From Lonicera japonica (lineage: Eukaryota; Streptophyta; Magnoliopsida; Dipsacales; Caprifoliaceae): 64,000 nt of DNA. Position 1 is the stretch's first letter. Every line of letters begins with the position of its first letter. Position numbers and translations under genes: made by a program. Shown here piece after piece: positions 1-12,239 of the stretch. The stretch spans positions 1,984,001-2,048,000 of the forward strand of contig CM038464.1 of NCBI GenBank assembly GCA_021464415.1, read 5' to 3'. Under the pieces are notes generated by a model. The model saw nothing but the letters and a program-made list of their open reading frames with translations, did no database searches and was not told the DNA's origin.

Positions 1-170
1 GATGAGAAGACTAGAGTTTTGATGTTTATTAAGTAAGAATTGATGTATCCATATACATTATTATCCACTTAATACAAAATATATGAGTGTGGCTGTTGGT
101 GTGTGTATATTTGTATTGGCAAGCATATTGGGTACAAACATAATAGAATTATATGAAAAAAGTGACTCAC

Positions 171-3100
171 AATGTCTGCTGTTGCACTTTTTATGGAATC
201 CAGCTTCGGGAAGCACGATCGTTTGCTCTGCAAAGAGGGGAAAACATTGAGCTACTTTTTTTTCCTTTTGACAGGTAAAAAGATATTGAGCTATACTTCA
301 TAGTCACTTTAAAACTTTGTAGCATCTTTCTTGTAATTTCCCATAAAAATACTCTTCGTTGGATACAATTTCTCACAAAACATTGACATCATCTTTTGTA
401 ATTATATTTTTTTTTATAAGAAACGATATTTTCTTGCATTTCAAAAGATAATACATCAAATGGAGAAGCAAGGCTAAGACACAGAGAATGAGAGATCCAC
501 TAGGCTCAGCCTTCAAAAAAACAAGCAAAACATATAAAAAGCTGCAAAGCTGGGACAGCTTAGCAACAAAAATTAAAATCATCAACCCCAAACAAAAAAC
601 GCTCAGTACTATCGAAACTCTGGACGCTTTAGCCCACAATCCAACCAAAAATCTAATATAATCCCACACATCTCCTACAGAGCTGCTTCTATCTTCAAAT
701 AACCTCCTATTTCTTTCCATCTATATAACCCAGGCCATGGCCAAGACTATAAAACTCCATAAGCTTTTTACCTTCTCTCTGCTCTGTTCAAACTGCCATA
801 TCATTTCTAGAAGACCTGACCATTTTCTTGGCGGCGCCCCTGTTATGTCAAACATTTCAAACACCAATGCCCAAATTTTTTGTGAAAACATGCAGTGGAG
901 AAGGATGTGATCAATGTCCTCTCCACTCCTTTTGCATAGCACACACCACGATGGCGAAAAACACATATTTGGCCTCCTCCCTTGAATTACATCACAAGTG
1001 CTCACTCCACCTCTCAAAAGGAGCCAAGCGAACACCTTAACCTTTGAAGGAACCCCCTGTTTCCAGACAAAACTGAAACGTTTGGATGAGATTATGGAAA
1101 AAAATGTGCCAGCTTCTTCCCTCTGAATCTCCGTAACATATAATTTTGATGCCTAAGAAATCGTGATAAGATCCCAGCCTATTGAAATCGTCAATCCTGG
1201 CGGTTAAATAACAAGTTATCAAGTCACGCCGAACAAAGTTCTTGGTCAGGTTGCAACTATGGAAACAAAACTGAATAGTTTGGATGAGATTATAGAAAAA
1301 AATGTGACCAGCTTCTTCCCTCTGAATCTCCGTAACATATAATTTTGATGAGAAATCATGGCAGTTAAATAACAAGATATCAAGTCATCCCGAACAAAGT
1401 TCTTGGTCAGGTTGCAGCTATAATGTGACCAGCCCCTTCCCTCTGAATCTCCGTAACATATCATTTTGATGCCTAAGAAATCGTGATAAGATCCCAGCCT
1501 ATTGAAATCGTCAATCCTAAGGTTAAATAACAAGTTATCAAGTCATACCGAACAAAGTCCCTAACATATAATTTTGATGCCTAAGAAATCGTGATAAGAT
1601 CCCAGCCTATTGAAATCGTCAATCCTGGCTGAACCTTGGACCTCCCATGAAAACAAGCTCTGATACCATGTTAGATTGTTAAGAACCATCTCTCCCAAAA
1701 GCTTAAGTTGTTAGGAGAAGGAACCGCAACGAATATTATGCTTGACAACTTCCAAGTAAAGACGGAGATGACCAATTTATTCATACGATATGAATGCCCA
1801 AAAAAAAAACAAGAATGAGAAACAAAATTACCAGCAGTAAGTTGAGGGCTTCACTAAGCTTATATCCTTGAACCCAGAACATGTATGCCAACTGTAATGC
1901 ATAATAAACCTTTAGCACATTACGTATTAGAGGTTAATCAATGGCACAGATATGTTAATAGATACAACAGAACACAGCAAATCCTAAAAGAGTATGAAAC
2001 AGGCAAGTTCAGGTATGTCAATAGATATCCATATTTTCCAAAATAAAGAATATAAACAAATATTTTCTCATGAAAAAACAAATCTAACGTTACATCTATG
2101 AAATGTAACATTGCAAATTATTAATAATAATCAATACTCACCCATGTTATGTAAATAAGTAAGGAAGAGACGTATGCAAATCTATATTACAATTTACAAC
2201 ACCATCTTTGACCAAAACTTTCTCCAAAAAATATAAGAACTAATGGTTAAAAAAAATACACATGTTATGGTGTGCATTAGTTCTTGGACGAGTTTTTTGC
2301 ACACATCAAGGTGTCACATCAAAGTTAAAACACTCACACCAATAATATACACACAATAAATTCTCACACACCAATAATTGTCTACATTAAAAATGCTATA
2401 ACTTATAAAAAAATCGAAATTTAATACTTAAATTTTACTAATCAAGATCAATTAAACAAGATCCATCATAACTGTAGAATTATGTAAAAAAATTCAAGAA
2501 AAATTATTGACAAACATTTAAGGACGTATTTTATGTGTTTGTACATTATTATTGGTCATCTCAGACTGTCGTTTTAAGGAGTGTTCACAGTACACCAGTC
2601 CAATTTTTGGACTATTTTCAAATCATACTGACAAACGTCGTTGAATTATTTTCACGTTTGGCCTTGAGTTTAATTTGTTAAAAAAATATTTTGCCGAGAT
2701 CCAAAAATATGATTAAAAGATTTTTAAAAAATTAAAAACAAGTCGATCCAATACCGTCTACTTTTAGTTTTCTCAGCATGAAGATATAGTGAACCTACGT
2801 TTCAATTGTTCAAAACGTTAAACTAGGCCTGACAATGGGCTCAAAATAGACTGATTGATGTTTGTCAATTTAGATTCGTCACATATTACTCTTTTTTATC
2901 CTATTATCAGATCTTATTTAGGGTAGTATACCCTAGTATGTAGTAAACCCTAGTATGTATATACTTAACCAAGGACACATGAAAAAGTGCCAGACATGTG
3001 TCCAAGGGTGTCTGTGTTGACACGTGTCTGTGTTGACACGTGTCTAACATGGGCACATGGGCTTCTTAGAAGCACCTGTGCTTACAAGGTCAAATAAAAA

Positions 3101-6100
3101 GAAAAAGCCAAAAAAATGCAAAAAAGTTGTTTCCTCTACCATATGATAGGTCTAAAGGAGAACCAGGCTAGACAGTTTCAATTAGTAGTGCTGATTCCCA
3201 ATAAAAGTAGTAGTCTGAACTCTGAACCCAAAATGCCTACCGCTGTTGCAGGAGCTCTTCCAAGTCCAGCTGTGCAATGTATATAAGTTACACCCCCATT
3301 TCGATTAACAGCTTTGTGTAATTTGCTCACCACAGCTGGAAGTCTCAGCCGCAAATCAAATGCGTCGAAGTCCCTGTTTCATTAAATGTTGATTCATTAT
3401 ATGAATTACCAAAAATGAACTGTGTATCACAGCATTTGCCAGTAGAGTGCAGCTAAATCAACCTGCTGAGGTGAACAAAAATAAACCATTTAGCAAATTA
3501 TCTTACACAATATATTTTTTTTGATCAGAAATTATCTTACACAATATTCAACTACACTATTCCCCTTTCTTTGCGCCACCATTCCACCCCTCCCCCAATC
3601 TCCCCCCCACCCCCCGCGCGCGCTCCTTGGTGATTTTCCCCTTGACAAATCCTGAAGGATATGCTTCTCCCCATCCCAAATACATTGTGACTGGAATCCA
3701 AAAGCTCCACATTCCCCGAGTACGGAAGCGGGAGATACCACCTGGGCTTCAAACCTGGTTGTTGTCTAGATTATTCTACGAACCTAACATGATTCTGCCT
3801 TTTAATAACACAATTCTGCGTAAAGGAATTTAAAAAAGTATCTATCCTATTGCTCTATTATATACCAAGCCACAGGGAAAGTTTTAAATTCTCAATTTTT
3901 CACATTAATACAAATATCAATTAAGTCTACATAATGTACAAGGGTTGAAGGAGACAGCAAGTTTTGGGTATAGAAAGTAATCATAATGAATTGCTTTCAC
4001 TTCTGAGCAAATAGTAGCAAGGTAACAGTCATTTCATTGTTATCAAAAATATATAACATGAATCAAAAGGCAGGGACTTGGTTATGTAAAAATCACAATC
4101 CCATAACCAACCTTATTTCAGCACGTAAGTGTTGAATGTCATTAAATTTGTTGGCATATTTGCGAATGGCAGTGATGTCAACCCCAAAATATCTGGCGAA
4201 CAAGTTAAGGACTTGAATAAAATGTCTATCTCTCCACTCGAATGGCATTGTCAGAGAACAGAGAGGTTAGATCATATACTTGATAGTTCAATGACATATA
4301 ATCTAGCCTAAATGCAGAACATACAACTAAATCTTTCTCATCTGAAACGGAGTGGAATATTATTTTTTTTTGGATACTCGAGATCTGAATCTTGTTGCAA
4401 GCAAAAAATAGTTTTGACTCCAACACTGCGAAGCTTGTCAACATCCTTAGGAGTCTGTCATTTAAGTAAGAATAAAAAGCAAAAAATGTCATTAAGGAAA
4501 CAGTGTAATATTTTCACCAACAGTATAGTAATTTATCAGTGGAACCGAAAAAAAGTTACAACTTAAATTTAAAAGTGAAGGAATATCACCTGCAGGCATG
4601 ACCCAACAATCAAGTCTGGACGGATGAAGTTATAGTTCATTCCTAGTTCGTGCCTATAGGTCAAGACTGCAAAATATAGTAGCAGGAAAAGGTTAGCTGA
4701 CCCAAGTCAATCAGTATATCTCAGGAAGCTTTGGAAGAGCCTGGCCATCACTAAGACTACTGAAGTTCATTACAGTAGTGCAATAGACAAAGGTCCAAGT
4801 CAATCAGAAACTCATATAACATAGAATGTCTTATAGCTGAAGAAATATAGAGGAAGAACTGGGTAAATCCCAATATCAAACGGCTAAACATCTATAATAG
4901 CTGTAATTGTGTGTCTGCCAAAAATGCCTCCGAAGCTCGCTCACTACCTAAAACTTGAAGTTGCAGCATGAATGAACTTACCAGCACCCATAGCTTCTGT
5001 CATATTAGTACTATATGTCTCAGATTTTTCTTCGTCCACTTTAGCACCTTCCATGTCGGTACTGGATGTAGAACCAGATGTTACCTATAAACAATGCAGC
5101 ACTGTCTTTGTAAATTCAACAGAAAACACATTTCCATGACAACAACTGGAATTGACTAAAGCATAACTATTACTTGGAGTACATGAAACATGAGTTCATC
5201 GGTAAGTGTGATACATTGTGTTAGTCAATTAAGCTAATTTCTTTCTTTAGTTTTTTACATACTTGATGTAATTATATTATTCAAGAAATTTGCAACCACT
5301 TTAAAGGTGGAATACTTTGATTGGATCAGTTCTTCCCTGAAGTATGCATCATTGGATCAAGAGATCAGCATAAGCATTATGTGAACAAGCCAACCTTGCT
5401 CCCCACCATGGTTGGAAGTTTGGAACCTATCGCCGTGCACTTGGTGGTATAATATCCCCCTCCCCCACCAGTACTTCTACTGAACTCAGAAACAAGAAAG
5501 AGAAATATGCACCCGTTGAGACAAAATGCTAACACCATCAATTGACTACAATGAAAATCCAGCTGATTAAACTCAATAAGAACAGGGAATAGTACCCTGT
5601 ACTGGATGCTGCAATCTCGAAGACTCAATTAGGTAATAGGGTATGTTTATACCAAAATTCAGCCAAAAAAGTAAACTAAGAACATGTAAAAGAATAAAAC
5701 AGAGAATGATGTGAGAAAGTAGAGGCAGGAAATACCAAAATAAGGAATATAGAACATCTTTGAAAACTTTTTAGTTTCAAATATTAATTAAATTACAAGT
5801 TCACGTGTATTGGCTACTGGAGTGCATAAATTCCTCGCACCAAAACATATAAATAATTGGAAAAAAAAAAGGAAAAAACATATTATATCATCGCATAATA
5901 CAATTAATCAATCTACAGGTTCTAGATTCGTATCACCTTCACAATAATACTTCGACGCAGATCAGTAGTATTCATCACCACACCCTGCTTTAAAACGAAA
6001 AAAAAAAAGGTAACGTAAAAATTAAATTCATACATAGACACATTAACTTCGACAAAAATTGACGTTATTATTGTAGTAGAGAGTCTCACCGGAATATTAA

Positions 6101-6259
6101 CAAACGAAGGCAACAATTTAGTATGGCCTTTGAAGGTTTGCACAGGCAAAATTGAAGGCCTGAAACTGAAGAACAAGGGGATTTTACGCTATTGGAGAGG
6201 AAAGAATCAAATAGTGCGTAAAATTATACAGACCTGGGAGAATTCTGAAGGCAACTCAT
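171..6259 (-). CDS. SEX4: Phosphoglucan phosphatase SEX4/DSP4, 5' ten exons (3' end lies left of the window)
   Basis: SEX4 removes phosphate from starch glucan in the plastid so that amylases can degrade it. Coding exons in transcript order: 6259-6234, 6165-6090, 5984-5937, 5084-4982, 4666-4590, 4454-4378, 4192-4112, 3373-3241, 1891-1832, 227-171. All have GT-AG borders and joining phases and give 246 residues. Residues 1 to about 70 look like a transit peptide. Then come the plant-specific stretch [17 protein letters not shown], the dual-specificity phosphatase domain with DFDAFD (general acid loop), and the HCX5R signature [10 protein letters not shown] with Cys196 and Arg202. The last exon gives [10 protein letters not shown]. 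The C-terminal carbohydrate-binding CBM48 domain must lie off the left edge. The start ATG opens MSCLQNSP, like known SEX4 starts. Introns 8 and 9 are full of repeats. Identification is by recalled family similarity. Confidence 0.93.
600..1035 (-). pseudogene. LINE reverse-transcriptase zinc-binding tail fragment (zf-RVT) in SEX4 intron 9
   Basis: Reading the minus strand from 1035 gives a typical zf-RVT segment of plant non-LTR retrotransposons: [17 protein letters not shown], then a PSWCVLCK.....DHILLHC cysteine/histidine motif, then ERNRRLFED after position 720. One in-frame TAG (about 721) falls between AMAWVI and MERNRRL, where related elements usually have Trp, so TGG to TAG is the likely lesion. 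No RT core or endonuclease is present: a dead 3' fragment in the same orientation as SEX4. Removed by splicing if intron 9 (228-1831) is as drawn. Confidence 0.7.
1081..1640. repeat. Degenerate tandem array in SEX4 intron 9
   Basis: Four imperfect copies of a block containing CCGTAACATATAATTTTGAT begin near 1131, 1330, 1451 and 1559, with accompanying blocks (AATAACAAGTTATCAAGTCA, GAACAAAGTTCTTGGTCAGG) repeated in order. Spacing shrinks from about 200 to about 110 bp because internal segments are lost. The first copy abuts the LINE fragment. Confidence 0.85.
1657..1750 (-). mobile_element. Copia LTR end with primer-binding site remnant
   Basis: GCTCTGATACCA at 1657-1668 is the complement of TGGTATCAGAGC, the initiator-Met tRNA primer site used by plant Copia elements. 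On the minus strand it is immediately preceded by CTAACA, a plausible LTR 3' end, so 1669 to about 1750 is the LTR tail. No coding part survives. Confidence 0.6.
2200..2910. repeat. Dispersed ~0.7 kb repeat, copy A (SEX4 intron 8)
   Basis: This stretch aligns by eye along its length, in the same orientation, with 58165-58861. Shared landmarks include CAAAGTTAAAACACTCACAC, CTACATTAAAAAT and GTTAAAAAAATATTTT. Neither copy has a clear coding frame, TIR or LTR end, so the class of element is unknown. The copies differ by many substitutions and small indels. Confidence 0.85.
3495..3547. repeat. 19-bp direct duplication around a short T-rich tail
   Basis: AAATTATCTTACACAATAT occurs at 3495-3513 and again at 3529-3547. 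The 15 bases between are a T run plus GATCAG. This is the form expected of a target-site duplication left by a severely truncated minus-strand retroposon (poly-A tail only). It lies in SEX4 intron 7. Confidence 0.6.
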
Positions 6260-6480
6260 TTGAAGTGAAGGAGAGTAGAAGAACAAATCCAAGTAACTTT
6301 TGTCTTTGACAGAGAATAAGAAGTAAAAGCAGTTGAGCTTTAGTTTTTTGGACTTTCTAATTGATATTTTTCTTCTTTCTTATTAAAAATTATGTAAGGG
6401 GGGGCGCCTTTCCCGAGATCCCCGAAAATGCCATCTCCTTTGCTCTCAACGCGGGCACGTGATCGTACATGTGCTACCGC
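6260..6480 (-). promoter_or_regulatory. SEX4 upstream region with a G-box
   Basis: The palindrome CACGTG lies at 6456-6461, just under 200 bp upstream of the SEX4 start codon, in a short GC-rich patch (6399-6482) within AT-rich DNA. G-boxes bind bZIP and bHLH factors and are common in light- and clock-regulated plant promoters, which would suit a starch-degradation gene. The functional link is inference; no convincing TATA box was found. From 6483 to 6791 I see only AT-rich sequence. Confidence 0.4.
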
Positions 6481-6791
6481 GTGGTAATAATTATTATAAT
6501 ATTAATAGGGGGGAAAAAAATTGACCGCGGAATGTAATTTCCTTTTTACCACCTATATTTATAGGTGGTGCATGGAGAGGGATGAAAATAAAATAATTAA
6601 ACAAAAAAAAATAATTTTATTATTATTGAGATAATTAAATATGAAAAAAAATAAAATAAAAATTAATTTTGTTTTGATAGAAATAAAAAAAGAAAGGAAA
6701 TAAAAGTTATTTAATATGTTATTAATAAATAAGGATTAAATTTAGAATATGATAAATAATTTATTAAAAAAAAATTATCTTAATCCTCTAA

Positions 6792-8055
6792 GGGTGGTGT
6801 ATTGGATTTAGAATATATAAGATTTTTATGAACTTTTAAAGTTTATGGGTATTCAATTGAAATTTTAAAAAGTCTTTTAAAATTATGATGTGTTCAATTG
6901 AGATTTTAAAAAATCTTTTAAAATCTTGATGTATTTAATTAGGATTTTAAAAAATTCATCTAAATCTTGTGGTATTCAAAAGTCTAATGACTTAGTATGA
7001 TTTTAATTATTGATAGATTTTGGTAGATTGTAAAACTTTTTTTATACATAAAAATCTATCTTAAAATCCTCTCACTTACCCAGAGATTTCAGATGGATTT
7101 CTAATTCCTTTAAGAACTTTACTCAACATTATCTCTCTCCCCCTTCCCCCTTCCCCCTCCCCCTCCCCCTCTCTCTCAAAATCCAAATTTCTTATTATGT
7201 GATGAACGCATAATTTTTTATTCATCCCTATAAAGTCTTTATTCTCTCTTTTACTAATAATGTGGTTATCATGCATTAACATAATTTCAAATTATTAGAC
7301 CACTAATTATCGTTCAAATTTTTAAAAACAATTCATGTCAATTTCATTAAAAATACTAGTGTGGTGAGAAGTCTAATTTTATGGGTGCATAAAATTATCC
7401 ATAGTTAAAGTTGGTTTACAAAAGTAAAATTCAATTCACTTATCATGTAATAACTGTTAATTTTTTACTGTAAGCGAAAGTTAGGGACATAACATATATT
7501 TTTTTTGATAATTCATTTCATGGACTAACACAGCATGCATTATTACACTTTTATAATACTCCAGATAGTAGACCAAAATCTCAAAAACTCTAAGTATTAA
7601 ATTTGATTCAAACATGGATTTTAAATTAATATATATACATTGGAATAATAATGTTATAATTCTTATTCACTTTGTAATAAAAATTCTTTTACTATTTATC
7701 CTTTAATTTTTTTATTATAATCAAAATTCCTTTAATTTTTTTATTGTAATCAAAACTTTAAGTACTCAATTTGGTTCAAACGTAGATTTTGATAATGTTA
7801 CTTTAAACTCTTAATTAATTTATTTTATTGTTTATCTTTTGTCTTTTGATTTTTTATTTTTTATTTTTTTGATGAACTTATTAAAATCTGCAAAAATCCA
7901 TGAACTTATTAAAATCTGCTAAAATCCAAAAGAATCCATGCATTAAAATTTGTCAGATTCTATAAGGATTTAAAACAATTCATAAACTTAACAGAATCCA
8001 CGGATTTTAAAAACTCGGTTAGAATCTTTTAAAATCTGAATTGAAACACCCCCCC
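6792..8055. mobile_element. Tourist/PIF-Harbinger-like TIR element with TAA target duplication
   Basis: The left end starts GGGTGGTGTATTGGATTT and the right end reads TTCAATTCAGATTTTAAAAG from the other strand after GGGGGGGTG. Both ends are flanked by TAA (6789-6791 and 8056-8058), the 3-bp target expected for PIF/Harbinger elements. At 1264 bp it is long for a MITE and has no transposase frame. A C/T-rich microsatellite (about 7127-7178) lies inside, and variants of a block with GATTTTAAAAAATC are repeated near both ends. Confidence 0.65.
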
Positions 8056-8114
8056 TAAATATTGGAAGGAAATAAAATAAAAGAATAAATAGATTGATAC
8101 TTTCTTTCGTTCCT

Positions 8115-8529
8115 TCTGTTTGAAGAAAGCCAATCAATTCATTTTACGCTTTTCAATGGCAGTATTTTTTTGGAGAAACCTATCAGACAATTATGATTCT
8201 TTCAAAAATTATGGTCAAAATATCACAGGCATGTTTAAAAGTAGTACAATTTCAAATATTTTTCAATTATTCCTCAGAAATATAAACTATGATTACATTC
8301 AGACATTGAAAAGTAAACTTGGCTACTTCTAATTCCTTAGCAGTCTATAAGGCTACTAATTTAGGTCCATTATTCATATCGTGGGTTTAGTATAACTATC
8401 TAAGATGGTTTGCCAAATTCGTTGGTCTAAAGATTATAAATAAATAGTCATACAAATTTTTTAATAGTTATAATTAGACCCATTAAGCATAAGAACCTTG
8501 GACTTAGAGGAATCAATCTTGGAAGCCAT
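8115..8529 (-). pseudogene. Decayed Copia gag N-terminus
   Basis: On the minus strand an ATG at 8529 opens MASKIDSSKSKVLMLNGSNYN, followed after stops by KICMTIYL and SLDQRIWQTILDSYTKP. This follows the Copia gag pattern LNGxNYxxWK...YL. Several in-frame stops follow, the first where Trp is normal. It sits just downstream of the LTR and primer-binding site at 8609-9862 in the same orientation, as expected for a gag start. Confidence 0.6.
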
Positions 8530-8621
8530 GGAAAACAAAATAAAACAAAGCAAACAAATAGATGCAAATCAACTTAGATGCAAAATCCCAACAAATTAAG
8601 GAAATCTCCTCTGATACCAAT

Positions 8622-9862
8622 TGAAGAAAAAAATTTAAGAATCGTATTGTCTAAATTGATTTTAGGGTTTTGTCAAAAATAATTTTAGATTTTATAAGTG
8701 GAATTAAAACCCTATGTCTAATGAATTTTACTGTCGAAACTTATGTTGTTTTGTTTAGCAATTATATGAATCAAATAATCACACAAAAACAATCCACAAC
8801 ACAAGGAAGTAACGAGATATCCCTACTTGCATAGGAATAATCCTCGAAACTAACCGATAGTGTTTCACTATGATCAAAACAAAATTACAAACTTGATGAT
8901 TTACAAAAAAAATCCCGCAACTTATGCAACAGTTCCGTCAATCCCTTGAATGTAAAATCCAACTGCAACTAGCTTGGCATAATGTTTCCCATTTTTTCGA
9001 CTTAACCATCGCCCCCTTCTACATACTTAATCACAATCCTTCACTGCTGTCTACAATCTCTCTTATCGCAAGTTTGCAACTTCACTCATCCTATCTCCAA
9101 TCACAATCGAAATAACTCTCATAGGACCGTGAACGTTTGAAACCCTAGTTTCTAAATTTAAAGAACAATGTGATCTCTTATGGCATGTAAACAAAATCTA
9201 CGTGGTGTCTTCAAACTCTTAAAAATTGATTTTAGTGTTTAGACATTTTTACTTAAAAATCGCTCTAGAATAATGTATTTTTATCCCAAACTAATGGGTT
9301 ATATTTATAAAAAAAAAACATATTTAGTCAAACTTCTCTTTGAAATAGGTTTAAAACACTTGAAAAGGAATTTTGCAATAAAAAACGTGTATAGGAATTT
9401 ACTGCATTTTATGACAATTTTTTGTTTTTCTACTTTTTACAATATTTTTTTGTTTTTATCTATTTTGTTCATTTTTCGTCGTTTTAAATCCGTTCGAACT
9501 TCGATTCTACCAAAACTTTAGAAGCAACCTATGAAACATGTTAAACAAGTAAAAAATAAGTTTTCTCATTAATTTATGTTGACGGAACTTCTCGAATTTC
9601 GGCAAAATTCGGTAAAACACTTTAAAAACAAATTTTACTCAAAAGATTTTTGATTTCGATTTTAACACTTAACCACCACTTATATTTTGAAACAAAACAT
9701 ATAAACAACTTACCTTAATTCCTGAATTATGTACTAGGAATCTGATAAGTTCAACAAGCTTCCGTTGACGTCGTATCTTGAAATCTTCAATTTGACTAAA
9801 CAAGTACAAAAAAAAATGCTTTTGACATCGGAATTAAGCCAACTAAAAATATAAACCTAACA
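8622..9862 (-). mobile_element. Copia-type LTR, reverse orientation
   Basis: CTCTGATACCAA at 8609-8620 is the complement of an initiator-Met primer site, TTGGTATCAGAG. Read on the minus strand the LTR begins TGTTAGGTTTATA (ending at plus 9862) and ends TTCTTCA just before the primer site, giving about 1241 bp with TG...CA ends. The gag remnant follows. I found no second LTR, so the element is truncated. Confidence 0.55.
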
Positions 9863-12239
9863 GTTTCTTATATTTCTCTAAAATGTATTAATTAATGAAT
9901 AACTATATTTATATTATGGTACGCCCACCTTGCAAAAATATTAGTAGAGCCCATATCCCTACATAGGAAATTATTATAACATTTATAAACATGCCAATAA
10001 AGGGCAGTACTAAAATGGCTTATTTTAGCACCTTAGACAATAGATTAAATTCAAATAATAAAAGTATTGAAAATCGCGTTTCCAGCTAACAATGAACCTA
10101 GAAGGTCAAAAGATCATGTTTAAGGGTTAAAACAGTGTTTTTAACATATAACCGAATTTATTGCAACCGAAAATAGTTTATTTAAGGCCCTAAACTTTGT
10201 TTTATGGTAGAACTTAAACCACAAAAAATGTCTAGAAGGCAATTTTACATGTGCCTACAAAAAGGCTTAATTTTATGAATATGCTAACTATTTTAATTAT
10301 AATAAACAAAATTAGATATGATAAACTCACATAATATCCAAAATATTGTTTTACATGTCCATGTAGTTCATATATAAGAATAAACATATATAAAACTATC
10401 TACACAAATTAATCTTAGTACAACCACTACTAATTCTAAGAAAACACTAATGACCCATAAGTTAGCATGTGCACCCTAGTTCCACCACCTTGGCCACCAT
10501 TCTCCATGCCCAGCCTACACATATGACTTCCATGTGTATCCTTGTATTGTTAACAACCACTCCTCGCCCCAAACTTGCATTAAGGCATTAACTCGGGTTT
10601 GTTTCATTAAACGGAAGGTTAACAATACGTTAGCGCACAATTTTAATAAGCCTAAATTCCTATAATGTTGAATGTTCCCATACAATAGTAGGGTGAAGTG
10701 GGTCGTTGTATGCTTTCATGTACTTAGTTAAGTTAATGAATGCCTTTAGCATCTCATTATGTAAATAATGGCAAAAAGTAAATAAGTAAGTGTGTGCGTT
10801 ATAGCTTGTAAATAATATGCATGTAGTTCATTAACCATGTTATATTGCTCGCAGGTCAACAATTATTGTTCAAGTGAAGTTTTATACTCATAATTTATAT
10901 TTGTTATCTTGAAGTATTTTGCTAATTATTTCGTATTTGGAGAAATTAAAATGTTCAGAAACACAACCTCTAATTAGTCAGATGGTGGTAAAACAAGACA
11001 ATGGTACTCCGAACAAAATTGTTCATGTTATTGACCAGGTATATACTGAAAATGCTTGATGTATAAGTGTCATAATTACAGCAATAGTTGGTGATTACTT
11101 TTTTTTAAACAACCATTATCATTTATTATTGTCGGTATCATGGTTTGTAAATAACTATTGCACTTTTTTCGGTGGTTTGGCGAAAGAAATAAATGAAATA
11201 AAAAAAAAAACTAAGAAAAAGAATGGGTTTGAAAAAATGGTGAGGTATATAGCATACTTATGGATGGTAAGTATAGTGGCACTTCAAGGTCTATAGTTTC
11301 ATTACATTTATATAATTGGAAAATATTGTGCTTAGAATGATAGCAAAAAGTTGAAAAATTCGGGCAGAATGTTAAATGGTTAGTCGTACTATAGGTACAT
11401 AGCATTGAAAATAAATAGGTTAAATTATTTGGGGAGTTACTTACCTTGGTTTGGAAGGTCACAAAAAGCGCCAATATTTGGATAGTGGATACAGATAGGT
11501 TTGATACAGTTTCCTTTATTCTTGTTAGGGGCATGTACAGTTTGGTTAACCAACATTTCAGTTTTACACCTAAGTTCAACCAAATTGAACCTTCTGAATG
11601 GTTAAAACAAACCAGGTTCTGTTCGGGTTCCAACGATTCGGGCGGTCGATTTTTCTTGGTTTAAACATTGGGCCTAAATTATTGTTTTAGGTCATGGGTT
11701 TATATTATTTGAAATATTTTATATATTTTTCGATCTCATGGGTCTTTTTCTCTTGTTGAATGTTTGGGCATTTTCTCTTATTAAATATTTATTATTCTTG
11801 GGCTTTCTTTTTAATTTTTTAATTTATATTATTTTAAAGAAAATAGCTCATTAGTTACATACACCGAACCAATATAAATATAATAAGTGTACTAGTCTAT
11901 TCAATTTAGTTGTTGCCGATTTTAAACACCAAAAAACCGAGAACGAAACCAACCTACTTCGGATGTCCGAATTCTTAACTAAACTGCAAAGCTTGAAAAA
12001 TCGCTCGATTTCGGCCCGCTCGGTTAAGTTTTTTGCTCTTTTTAATTTCCTGCACACTATGGACACCTCATTTTGCGACCCTTGGAGGATAACACGGCCA
12101 GACTTAGAAACCATCGAAAGCTAAGTTCAAGGCTCTGACAGCATCAGAAAAATGACATATTTAGTCTTAGATGCCACCAAGAAGTCAAATCTTACTTTAA
12201 AAAAGATCAAAATACAAGAAAATGAGCAATGGCTAACAA
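9863..12239. other. Intergenic, no gene recognised
   Basis: AT-rich DNA without a coding frame I can defend. A less AT-rich patch at about 10460-10620 is probably repeat-derived. Around 11530-11670 and 11930-12040 there are loosely inverted GGTTCGG/CCGAACC-type stretches that suggest an eroded foldback element; the ends cannot be placed. Confidence 0.4.

Noticed and set aside
10440..10620. Less AT-rich patch as a gene exon
   Set aside because: No consistent frame with splice sites on either strand and no recognised protein.
11211..11633. 140-codon minus-strand frame
   Set aside because: No recognisable domain, composition typical of AT-rich random DNA, no splice or promoter context.
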